Assembly: GCA_008694505.1 (NCBI GenBank)
Contig: VZDJ01000046.1
Coordinates: 1,686,648 to 1,750,647 of the forward strand
Origin: Cyanoderma ruficeps
Lineage: Eukaryota; Chordata; Aves; Passeriformes; Timaliidae
Direction of reading: 5' to 3'
DNA: 64,000 bases
Shown here piece after piece: positions 51,851 to 62,640 of this stretch (positions within the stretch are counted from its first letter, which is position 1; each line of letters opens with the position of its first letter). The position numbers were made by a program, and so were the translations under genes. The notes below the pieces were generated by a model, which was not told where the DNA came from, searched no databases, and saw nothing but the letters and a program-made list of their open reading frames with translations.

Positions 51851-52230
51851 TGATGCCTTGGAAGGCTGGCCTGGAACAGACTGGACAGAGCTAGAGAATA
51901 AAGTAGGTATTTATTGAAAGGCTTTCAGGATTCACCTTGGGCAGGACAGGGCCTGGCCAGGGCTACACCCAGAGTCTGCTACAACTAGACACACACAACT
52001 GGCCGACTGATCATGAGATTTTATATGTTTATCAGTTTTGTCAAAGTTCAGAAATGCCTTATGAAACAGCACTGCAGAATTACTAGAAACCAAATGAAAC
52101 CAAACAAACCCCAGTGCCAGATTGCACACCCGCCCTCAAATCCCTGTTCTACTCTTACATCACTGCGGGGTAGGGATTGATTTAAGGAGGGACAACGCGC
52201 AGGGACTGAGATGCTCTCCTGTCACCAACA
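51851..52230 (-). mobile_element. Probable solo LTR, 380 bp
   Basis: On the minus strand it begins TGTTGGTGACAGG (52230) and ends CCAAGGCATCA (51851). It has a TATA-like ATATAAAAT and then AATAAATACC, as expected for U3-R-U5. Flanking pentamers GCTCT (left) and GATCT (right) match at four of five positions and could be a decayed target duplication. Its U3 block 52042-52217 is repeated next to its 3' end at 51682-51850. Confidence 0.6.
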
Positions 52231-52952
52231 GATCTCCCCCTTAAAGGGTGACTTCACTCCAAACAAACCAGCAGGGCTTGGCTGCCCTTCAGACCCTGAC
52301 AGATCAGCCACAGGTCTCGCTGTCAGAGCCTTGCCATGACCCAGATTCTGCTCCAGCATCTCCTGCCTTTTGTGCCGCACAGAAACCTCCTCAGAAAAAC
52401 GTGACTGAGCAAGGGATGGGTTTTATCAACCTGGCAGCACGAGTCCCGTTGCTCTCAGCTCCAACAAGGTACAGCAGTTAATCTGCATTTAATAAAAAGT
52501 CAGTAAAAAGACGTGTCTGAATGTTGGCAGGTACAGGGACATTGTGGATGCAGAACTGGTGGCACAGGGGCTCTTCCCCAGGGTAGCAGAAGCCTGAGCT
52601 GTGCTGTTGTGTGCAGCCTGTGAGAATCAGAACCTTTTGCATATTTAAACAAGAGACAATTTTTCTTTTTCTAGAAAGGCGAAAAAAAAAAAAAGGGCTT
52701 TGGAGCCAAAGTATAAATGGTTGCAGCTCTCTACATGACTGATAAGAAGTGCTGGCTGATATATTCAAGCATCTCTTCCTAAATTTAATGTGCTAAAGGT
52801 GGAGAAGAGTCAATAACTTGACACTCTGGAGAAAGGGGTGAGAGTTCTGCTGGGGTTTTTGTGCATCCCATATAAATGGGGTCCCTGACTGTTGACTAAG
52901 AGCCCAATTTATGTGTTTGAGTTTGAAAATGCTGGATTCTACTTCATCTGTG

Positions 52953-53206
52953 ACATGGAATTACAGAATATCCTCAGTTGGAAGGGACTCACAAAGACCA
53001 CTGAGTCCTGGCCCTGCACAGGACACCCCAAAAATCCCACCAGGCGAGAGAAATGTCCAAATCTTCCTTGAGCTCTGTTGGTGCCACGACCACTTCCCTG
53101 AGAAACCTGTTCCAGTGCCTGACCAACCTCTGGGGTGGAGAAACTTTTCCTGATATCCAACCACATCATAACCTCACTGAACCTGGTTCTGGAATCTTCA
53201 GCCATC
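52953..53206 (-). mobile_element. CR1 LINE 3' end
   Basis: Minus CR1: TTACAGAATATCCTCAGTTG, CTGGCCCTGCACAGGACACC, CCACTTCCCTGAGAAACCTG, in family order. Confidence 0.88.
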
Positions 53207-53259
53207 CTTGATTCCCACAGGAAGTGGAATCACCCACCCCAGCAGCACGAGCCAAATTT

Positions 53260-53842
53260 TGCCTTTCTCAGTGGTGGCTGTTGAGAGCTGTTGGGACCCT
53301 GGGCACTGAGAATTCCAGACTTTCTGTGCTGACAGGCACTGACCCCCAAACAAACCCTGCATTTGACCTGAGGCCGTGGAGAAAGTTTCCTAAATTATTT
53401 GATAGCATTGGGATTATGGGTGTGTGGTTTGAATAGAATTGTGTGATATCACAGGGAGGAAAACTTAAGAGTTTAAGGGTTTAGAATACATTAATATATA
53501 TAAAGCAAGATGGAGGATTTAGGGCAGAGGCTGAGTCCTTCTTTTTCACCTTCCTCTTCATGGTTTGGGTGGTGTTTTGTAATTGGGTAGAAAAATCCAC
53601 ACTGCAGGCCACGGGTGCTTGGTTGTTGGGTTAAAAGTGAAAATAATTTAGGTGTCATTTCTTAATTAGACAATTTATCCTTAAAAGGCCTTGTAGAGAA
53701 AGAGACAGGGGCCATTTTTAGCTTGTTAGCTAGAAGTGCTGTAGAACTCATGGTTTGTGAGACTGTAATGTAGATAAGAATTAATAAACATCTGAGTCTG
53801 AACAAGAAACAAAATCTCAAGCATTTAACCCCAACTCTGGTA
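53260..53842 (+). mobile_element. Solo LTR, plus copy of a two-copy inverted family
   Basis: It aligns along nearly its full length with the reverse complement of 44614-45202. Shared landmarks are a block around TTGGGACCCTGGGCACTGAG, a TATA-like run near 53495 (ATATATATAAAGC) and a block ending AAAAGGCCTTGTAGAGA. The polyadenylation signal AATAAA lies near 53783. The start (TGCC) and end (TGGTA, corresponding to TGGCA in the other copy) are inferred from the pairwise comparison. No target duplication was found and no internal retroviral region adjoins it. A minus CR1 ends about 50 bp upstream and a plus CR1 begins about 90 bp downstream. Confidence 0.75.
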
Positions 53843-53929
53843 GGAAAGAAGATCAAACACAACAGAGCCACACAGGAAGTGCAACCCAACCTCAGAAAAC
53901 CCTCCCTGCCTGGCAGGACAACCCCAAGA

Positions 53930-54337
53930 CACAGGATGGGAGAGCTGGGGGTGCTCACCTGGAGAGGAAAAGGCTCCAGGGAGACCTTTGAGCCCTTTCC
54001 AGGGCCTAAAGGGGCTCCAGGAGAGCAGGAGAGGGACTGGGGACAAGGGATGGAGGGGTAGGAAAAGGGGGAATGATTTTAAGCTGACAGAAGGCACGGA
54101 TGAATGGGATATTAGGCAGAAATTTTTCCCTGGGAGGGTGGGGAGGCCCTGGCACAGGGTGCCCAGAGAAGCTGTGGCTGCCCCTGGATCCCTGGAAGTG
54201 TCCAAGGCCAGCTTGGGAAGTGCTTGGAGCACCCTGGGATAGTGGAAGGTGTCCCTGCCCTTGGCAGGGGATGGAACTGGACGATCGTTAAGGTCCTTTC
54301 CAACCCAAACCATTCCATAATTCTCTGATTTTCTGAT
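53930..54337 (+). mobile_element. CR1 LINE 3' region, about 400 bp
   Basis: Plus CR1: GAGAGCTGGGGGTGCTCACC through GAATGGGATATTAGGCAGAA to CCAAACCATTCCATAATTCT. Confidence 0.93.
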
Positions 54338-54427
54338 AATTGTCCATCCTATAGCCAGACACGTGCAATGGAACAAAGACATGCTGAGCATTTCTTCTCC
54401 ATGTATTTCTGAATTTCAGTGTGACCA

Positions 54428-54444
54428 AAAAAAAAAAAAAAAAG
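54428..54444 (+). repeat. Poly-A tract
   Basis: Uninterrupted run of about 17 A. Confidence 0.9.
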
Positions 54445-55427
54445 GCAAAAATAGAATATAGTTCCAAAGCCCTTGAAATGGTAACGCTAAAATCTGGCAA
54501 TGTTCTAATCTATTCAGATTGAAGTTAATAGAAGGAGGAAAGTTTCATTTTCCAGGGAGGATGACAGGATCAGAAATGGGAGCAGCTCTTTTGGCTGCTT
54601 TGATTTCCCTGCTCTCAGAAGAAAGCATTAACACATGTAAATACTCTCTGTACAATCCACGCTGAAGAGAGAAATAGAGCAGGGATTCCTCTGCCACGAG
54701 AGCAAATTGCTGTCATACTTCAGCTAGACAAAGATTTGAAAGCACAACCGGTGAAACCTCTTTTATATTGTCCCTCATGGATTATTCTGGGTGATTCCAG
54801 TATGTTAACTCATTTATTTGATCCTCATGATTACTGTGTTCAGAATTCCTACATTGCACCTTTGATAACGGATAAATATTTCACATTTTCACATGTGGAA
54901 AAGAAAAAAAATGACAAAGCTCTGAATAATACAAACAATGCCTCAAAACGCCATAAAGAACAGAATTTTCTCTGGATTAATGTAATTCATACACATCCCT
55001 GTCAAACTCCCCTTTTTTCTTCTTTGCAATACATTAAATAGGATTTAATTCTTCCCCAGCTTTAGCAGCTATTCTACAATGGCTTCTGCAGCTGGTTGGT
55101 GTTTGGTTTTTTTTCCCAGATCCATGAGCACAGCTGGAGAATTGCCACTGAACATCCCTCAACATCCCAAAGTTCCCCTTTGCAGGCAGCACCGTAGTGG
55201 GGAGCTGCCCTTAAAATACCGATTGTCATTCCCAAGGCATCATTTTGGGTTTTGTTAGCAGAGGGGTAGCAAAAATCCAGGGATACAAAAGGGAAAAGAA
55301 GTTTCATTTCTATCTTTGCTTTCCCTAAATTAAATAGCTGCAGAATCCATTATAATTCTTTTTAACCAGAAGGTGAAAACCAGTGGAAAATAAACTTTAT
55401 TTTTTGCCCCTGTCTACTGCTTTAATT

Positions 55428-55529
55428 CACCAAAAAAACCCCCCCAAAAGCCAAAAAAACAACAAAAAAAAACCAAACAAACAACAAAAAAACCCCCAAA
55501 AACCCACAAAAAACCCGCCCCAAACCCTT
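55428..55529 (+). repeat. A/C-rich tract
   Basis: Alternating A-runs and C-runs up to seven bases long, with only two or three G. Confidence 0.93.
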
Positions 55530-55971
55530 GAATATTGAATATTGATATAGAATCAGCAAACAGCTGGATAAAGAGAACAAATAAACTGCTGTGGAGAAGG
55601 AAGAAGTGATCAATGTAAAAGTGAAGGCATCGCTTTGTATCAGCACCCAGGGTGTCTCCAGCTGCTCAGGCATGTGCTATCCATGCCATGGATTTCGGGG
55701 GTGGGAATAGTTTAGATACCAGGCCATGCAGAAAGAACACGCAGAGAAATAGGGATGTTTCATCATCACTTCAGTGCAATGAAATAATGACATGAGGTCA
55801 TCAGACCCAACTGATGAAAATTTCTAAGGGTTTGAGCAACAAAAGAGATGGAATACACAACCCAACATTCCTTTTTTTGTTGTTGTTTATTTTGTTTCAG
55901 GATAGCTGAAGATGGGAAGCTCAGAATGTCTGAATGCCAAGGGTCAGACAGAGCTCCTTACCCTTGGACAA

Positions 55972-56070
55972 ACGGGCCTCACCACCCTAACAGGGAAGAC
56001 TTTCATCCCAATACCCCATCTAAATCTCACCCCTTTTAGCTTAAAGCCATCAACCCTTGTCCTAAGATGA
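55972..56070 (-). mobile_element. CR1 LINE fragment lacking its 3' tail
   Basis: Minus CR1: CCTCACCACCCTAACAGGG, CCCCATCTAAATCTCACCCC. Tail segment missing. Confidence 0.72.
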
Positions 56071-57551
56071 GCTTCAGCTTGGATACTCTTCTGCCTAACA
56101 AGTTTCTTGAGTTTCTTGTGAAATGTATCTTTCTGTGAGGAATTAAGAAAAAATTCTCTGCCTCAACATTCACACGAGACTGTTAGAAAATTAACTTTTC
56201 TGAGAGCGTGATCCTTCTGTCCAATTCAGCTGAACTGACCCACGGCATTCAGGTTTTAAAGGTGACATGGAACGATAGAAAAATAAATATATTTGCATAT
56301 ATGGGATCACATTAGTTTGCTGTCCTGAGGGTGCTAAAAGCACCTTTCAGCTCATTCCCACGGATGCCGCCTGCCTGTACAACATTCCTGCCTCTCCCAC
56401 AGCTGCTCTGCAAATGAAATGTTCCTGGGAATGCCTACAGCCACAGCCACTTATGGATGAGCAGTAAATTCATCATTTTGGGAGGGGGCAAAGCTTTTAA
56501 GCTGAAAGCACACAGTGAGAGCGGATAGTTGTTTTAAACGAGATGCAGTTTGTTCACCTGGTGTTTCTGTATTAGTTCAGACACAATAAACAACGTAGGA
56601 TGCCCAAAAGGTTTTGGTTTTGCACGTCTGTGTTGCTGGGAGAGGCACTAAAATGGACTCAGATTGAAGCTACATGAGAATTTAATTGCTGTCACAGAGC
56701 AAATCTGTTATTTGTTTTATGGTTTTTAAATAATGGGGAAAATTATCATAACTGGCTAACAGAGACCTAATAACTAAAACCAGCTCAGCCAGAGGGCAGC
56801 AGGAAAAAAAGAACATTTTAATATCTCTGAGGAGGTGAAAACGACTTTCTACCCTTCAGCTTGAGCGTATCTCTAATCCTATCTAATCTACATTTTGCAT
56901 TATCAGTTATCTTGCAAGCCTTTAGCAAGCAAGGAAGCATAAAGGAAAGGTCTAAAAACAATTTTATGCCAAATATCAAGAATGTTCAGATCTGGCTATC
57001 AGGGAAGAAAAAAAAAATGAAATCTCTGTACTGCCCCTTTGCAAATGTGCAAATATCAGCAGGTGAAGTTGTTGACAAACTGGTTTAGTCTTCAAACCAA
57101 AGCAAAGCCTGGACTGAGCCCAAATAACCCAATAACACATTTTGGTCAGAGATTCTGGGCTGGAGAGAGACTGTGGGGTCAAAATCATTTGGAAAGAGGA
57201 CACAGCAAATAAAGTTTTATTCTGTCTAAAGCTCTTAGAGAATTAATGTTCTCGTAGAGAATTTTGCACTCCGAAAGGAGCCCATTGAGCAAGAAAAGAG
57301 CACTGCAGAAACGTGTTATTGGGAAGGGCAGGAACAGTAAAATCCTTTATCACCCTGAAATCCTCAAGAGAAATCCAGATATAGAGGAGGCTGGAACAGT
57401 GAGGTCAGGCACTGAACACGTACCAAGGTTGGGAAACCATCAAACTCCCCCAGCACAAATTAAATCAATTAAATCTGGCTGAAAGATGTTCCTCGAGACT
57501 GTTTTCCCTCAACATGTTGATTGGATTTACAGTTTAAACCATACTGATAAC

Positions 57552-57591
57552 AAAAAAAAAAAAAAAAAAAAAAAAGANAAAAAAAAAAAAG
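57552..57591 (+). repeat. Poly-A tract with an ambiguous base
   Basis: About 40 bases of A broken only by GAN at 57576-57578. Confidence 0.95.
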
Positions 57592-58361
57592 AGAGAGAAA
57601 AGAAACAAAGCACAAACAACTGAAATTTATTCCTTTTTAAAACAGCTGAGGGGAGTTAAAAAGTGCTCATTTCTATATTGATTCTTGTTTGAAGAAAATA
57701 AGTATTTAGAAATCTTAGATGGTACAAAAAGAGGGGAAAAGAGGTTTAAATTGAGATTGGACTCTTTGAACTCTATTGGAAATAATAATTCTATGAAAGT
57801 ACTACAGAATATTTTTTCAATGTTGTGCTCTAGAGAACGTATTTTTCCTGTTTTGTTTAAAATAGATCTTATTTGAGTTTGGGGTGTTTTTTATGATGAT
57901 TCTGAAGTATTTAATGGATGCATTTGTCTTTTTTTTTTCACTCCAGACACAAAGATCCATTGGCATCTGCCCTTACTCATGCAAGAACACACATTTAATA
58001 TTCAATTTTAAAAACGTGTTGTAGGAACCAACAGTAGTAAACAGCATTTGTGATAACCTCACAAACCAGCCTACCGAGATGAGTCACAAGATACCGAAAA
58101 TTCAAGACAATCAATTGGGTAAGGGTGAGTTCCTGTCATCCATTTATAAATGCCCAATAAAAATGAGATTTCTAAAAAACTAAAGAGACCAAAGTCTAGT
58201 GGAAGATAATTTTTGAGGGCCCTGAAATACAGAGAGCATGAGGGGGATTTTAAGATGGGTTACACCAGTATCTAGAGGTGTCAGTCACTGAGTACAGAAG
58301 AACTCTAAATACAGAATAATCAAAATTATACGTTAATATAGATAAAGATCTTAATTTGAAG

Positions 58362-58537
58362 GTGTCCAGAGAAGCTGTGGCTGCCCCTGGATCCCTGGAA
58401 ATGTCCAAGACCAGGTTGGATGGGGCTTGGAGCAACCTGGGACAGTGGAAGATGTCCCTGCTCATGGCAGGTGGTGGGACTGGATGGTCTTTAATGTCCC
58501 TTCCAAACCCAATCATTCCAGAATTCTCTGATTCTAA
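58362..58537 (+). mobile_element. CR1 LINE 3' end, short
   Basis: Plus CR1: CCAGAGAAGCTGTGGCTGCC to ATTCCAGAATTCTCTGATTC. Confidence 0.92.
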
Positions 58538-59034
58538 TCCAGGCATCCAACATTTAGGGGTTTAATTACTGCTCTAAATAAATTTCCCGACTTATTTAGG
58601 TGCAGAACTCAGCTCTAATGCACACAGGACAGTACAGAGGCAGCTCTGGTTCATTCACAGTGTCCTTTTAGACAAATTACACAACAAGGGATAAAAACAT
58701 CACAGACATCAGCAGCTTTTGGGATAGATGGCATCCATAGCTCCAAAAATCTGCTCTTCCAAGTGATTTCCACGTGGGGAAAAGAAACCTGAGGGAAACT
58801 CAGCTTCCTTGCCAGGAGCACAAGTTTCCCTGGAGTGAGCAATCCCCTCCTCGCCCAGGGAAGCAGAGCAGGGTTTGTGGGGTTGGGTTCTGTGCCCCTG
58901 GGGCCTGCAGTGACAGCAGCCCGTGGCCTTTAGGGCTGGCAGAGCTTTCTCAGGGGCCTCAGAGAGGTTAAACAGCTGCCTGGTTAAACAGCCATGTGGC
59001 CATTGCTTCGGAAAAGAAGCCCTGGGATCCCCCT

Positions 59035-59630
59035 TGTTGTAAATAACCTACGTATATTAATTTGTGCCTGAGAAATAAAGGAATTACAGGCAGGAAAAGA
59101 GACATTTGTCGAAAGCCACAGGAGGGAGGGGCAGAGCTGGGGGGAAGATTTGGGGCTATCAGCACTTGAATGAATGTGGCTGGGCTGAACCAGATGCTTG
59201 ATGGTCGAAACACCTGCCCAGAGACGGAATTGACTCTGCAATGAACATCCCTTCTGTTTGCCTGAAAAACCCCACTCAGAACCTGAATATGATCCACAGC
59301 CAACACTCAGACACCGTTATGTTTCTGCTTAAGCCCACTTGGAAAAATAAAAATCCCAAAAGGGGCCAATGAATACCAACACCCGAACAACTGGACAAAG
59401 CAAAACCCTGCCCCGGGGAAAATAAAAAGTATAAAAACTGGACCTTGGTATTGGGACTTTGGGGTGAATAAAGGGGAGACACGGTGCGGGCCGGTCCCAT
59501 GTTCCACCCCCAATTCGATCGAATTGTTCTTTATTGTGGCTTTGGTTTTTATCTATTTCCGTACTCGCTGTAACACGAAAAATAAATTTTATTTTTTATT
59601 ATTACGATTTGGCTCACCGTATTTATAACA
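59035..59630 (+). mobile_element. Solo LTR, ERV1-like, with 4-bp target duplication
   Basis: The element opens TGTTGTAAATA (59035-59045) and closes TATTTATAACA at 59630, an inverted terminal match with one mismatch. CCCT occurs immediately before (59031-59034) and after (59631-59634), a 4-bp target duplication. A TATAAAA box is at 59430-59436, and AATAAA signals are at 59467-59472 and 59581-59586, giving the U3-R-U5 order of a plus-strand LTR. No internal retroviral sequence follows, so it is a solo LTR left by recombination. The 4-bp duplication fits class I (gammaretrovirus-like) elements. Retained CpGs suggest it is not very old. Confidence 0.85.
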
Positions 59631-60629
59631 CCCTCAAGGCTGGCAAACTCTGCTTTCCCAACCCCACAGCTGCGCTTGGATGATTTTTGGAAGTTTGCTC
59701 TGCGGAGTTTGTGGGGTTGGGACCCTGGGAGGAGCACTGAGCCCATCTGCTCCCCCAGGAAAACTTCCAGCACCACTCCCTGATCCCCAGGCAGGGCCCA
59801 GTGCCTGCCACAGGACACACATCCCCTCTGGGAAGCAGCAGAGTTTATTTCACTGATTGAGAAAAATCTCTTTATTGCCAGCCCTGGTGAGAGGGGCAGG
59901 AGGGAATACCGGAGACAAATCCCTAACAGAGGAATAGTGCTGTAAATGTGATTTTTTTTCATATTTTTGTCCTCTCCTCCTGCTCTTTTGCTTCCCATTC
60001 CCCCTCCTCTCCCTGCAGCTTTGGTTGTGCATCACAGCTCTCTCCTGGAGCATCCTGGCAAAAAAATCCTCCTGGGCTGCTGACTCAGCAAATCCAAGGA
60101 ATTTCAGGCAACACTCTTGCTAGAGACTTGAAAAATATCCCTCCAGGAGCTGGAGAATTAACAGCTGAGAAACACGAAAAATCACTGATTCTGATTCTAC
60201 TTTTCTCTCTTTTTTTTATACAACCTCCTTTTTTAAGAACTCTTCCTAATGCCCAATTTGTTATTCGTCTGCTCTTCCAACGCTCATCAATAAATACAAC
60301 AACCGCAGGGGGGAAAAAAAAATCACATTTATTAATGCCCTTAAATCAGTGTTTTCATCACTTTACTTACCTCTCACAGAAATTATTGCTACTTCCAGAG
60401 AGCAAAGGAGGGGGAACATTTTAATGTAATATAGGGCACAGTATTTTTTGCTTTGCTAACTGCTTCTTTGCATTTCTATGACCAAGATATCTCATCTGTC
60501 TAAAGGAAAGTTGTGGTGGATACCTGTGCTTGTTCACAGTGTTGTGAACCACATTTTGGTAAGATATGTGCATTTTTACTTTTTTCTCCCCCTGGCATTC
60601 ATCTTTTTGTGCAAATCAGCTTAAACAGC

Positions 60630-60765
60630 TTAAAAATGTCCAAGACCAGGCTGGACAGGGATCTGAAAATGTTGGTCTAGTGGGACGTGTCCCTGCCCAG
60701 GATATCTGACATTACCTGACCTTTAAGGTGCCTTCCAACATCACCCATTCTGTAATTCTGTGAAA
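60630..60765 (+). mobile_element. CR1 LINE tail fragment
   Basis: Plus CR1: TGTCCAAGACCAGGCTGGAC to CCATTCTGTAATTCTGTGAA. Confidence 0.85.
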
Positions 60766-62530
60766 AACATTCTAACATTTTAACCAGGTGTTTAACCAGG
60801 TGTCTTGCTTTAGTTTCAATAACCCTGACTGGCACCTGAGGTGCCCAGGTAAGGTCACAAGTGACAGGGCAGCAGACAGAGCACCAACACAAGCTCCAGG
60901 GCTCCCACCACCCTCAGGTGTCTCAGGCAGGAGTGTAAACACACTGAGTTTCCTCAGGAAAAAACCAACTCAGAGACCTGGAGATATGTCATGTGGAAAT
61001 CTCACCCTGAAAGAACTCTCACTCTGGCACTCTCTTCAGTCCCTGTCCCACCTAACTGACAGGATAACAACCAGCTGGGACACAAAATCCTAATTTCTGT
61101 GCCTCTGAAATGTCCCTGAAGTTGGTTGGCATCAAAGCCTCCGTGGTCCTGCCATGCTGATTTTCTCAGGCGATTTTTTGCAACACCAGAATTCTCAACC
61201 TGCTCTTTGAAACTTTTCCCAGCATTACACACCCAAAGACCTTGTTTTTCTACTTTAAACAAGGCTGTTAAGAGGTTGCTATTTTCTCCCGATTGCCCCC
61301 AGCACCAGCTCCTCCTATTAAAATAGAAAAGCTCCAACAGCATTAATGCCTTGGTTAGCTGAGTCTTTATCTCCTATGGAGAACATTCCCAGCAGTTCCC
61401 TGGCTGTGTTTGGATATAAAATATTTATGTTTTCATTACATAAATAACTGGGAAATCTCATGCAACTGTGCACTGTGCTCGAGAAACCTGCAGTCCCACA
61501 GAGAGCTTGACTTCTCTAACAGGGTTATGAGATGCTACAAATCACCAGGCAGGTAAACTCATTAAAAGCTCTCTCATTAAACCCTGGAATGGATAAAAAT
61601 AGTTTGCTGAAAGAGCAGTGACCAACCCAATCTTATGTCTGTGCCTGAGGTGCCTCATGTTTGGGCCGTGCTTAAAAACATTGCAGGCTGGGAGAGAAAC
61701 TTGTAGAATATTGTGTCTGTGCCTCATCTTTTTAAAATAACAGAGGCTGGAATGCAGATGATTCTATTTGAAGGTATCCTGGCACTGGAAGTGACAGCCA
61801 CAGATGAATAATAGAGGATACAGAGAGTTCTCTGCTCTGTAGCCTACACACGCCCTGAGAGGATTGAGAAATATCCCCCCTTCAGCAAACAGGGGCTGAG
61901 CAAACACCTCAGCTCCTCTCCTCACCTCGCCCTGAATCACTCAGCTCTCACCAGATCCAGGGATCATTCTCTGCTCTGTGAGGTGCTGCCTGTACATCCA
62001 AATCTGCATTTGCCCATCTGACTCTCACTCAGAGATCGGACTTCAATGCTGTTACACAAGAGGCATCACTGACACCTTCCCTTTTCCTTATTTCTCCCTT
62101 TTTCAAAGGAGAACATCCTTCCCAGCTGACCAAACATTGCAGAGAATATTCTACCACTGGAAATGCTAAAGCTTAGCAATATTAAATACATACCCACAGG
62201 AAATTCCAAGTATTAGGTGAAGAAATACGTCTGATCGAATTATTCCAGACACTTAGAGCACCTGCATTGCAGTTACATTTAAAATTCAGTTCATACACCA
62301 AGCCAACTTTGTGAGTCATGAAACTCATTGTTTCTCAAGTACATTTGGAACCAGACGAAGGAACGATAGTTTAGGATCTTTTCTCCTCCATAATTTTACG
62401 ATGACTTTTGGTAATATTTTTCAATGAAAAAGAAAAAAAAATAAAACCATAACCCAATGTTATCATAGATGAATGGAATGCAGAGTCAATTGAAATGACA
62501 GTGAAAATTAATTCAGAAGCAGAAAAAAAA

Positions 62531-62640
62531 AATCATAGAATCCTGGAATGGTTTGGGTTGAAAGGGATCTCAAAGCCCATCCAGTTCCAACCCCCTTCCA
62601 TGGACTCCTCCCACTACCCCAGGTTGTTCAGTTTCACCCA
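62531..62640 (-). mobile_element. CR1 LINE tail fragment
   Basis: Minus CR1: ATCATAGAATCCTGGAATGG, TTTGGGTTG, CCCACTACCCCAGGTTG. Confidence 0.88.

Noticed and set aside
53825..54391. Open frame of 188 codons on minus
   Set aside because: Antisense of the CR1 at 53930-54337.
60371..60419. Possible minus-strand leader exon (MFPLLCSLEV...) before GAG|GTAAGT
   Set aside because: It ends in phase 1, whereas the PAC1 exon at 39462 begins in phase 0, so the join would be out of frame.
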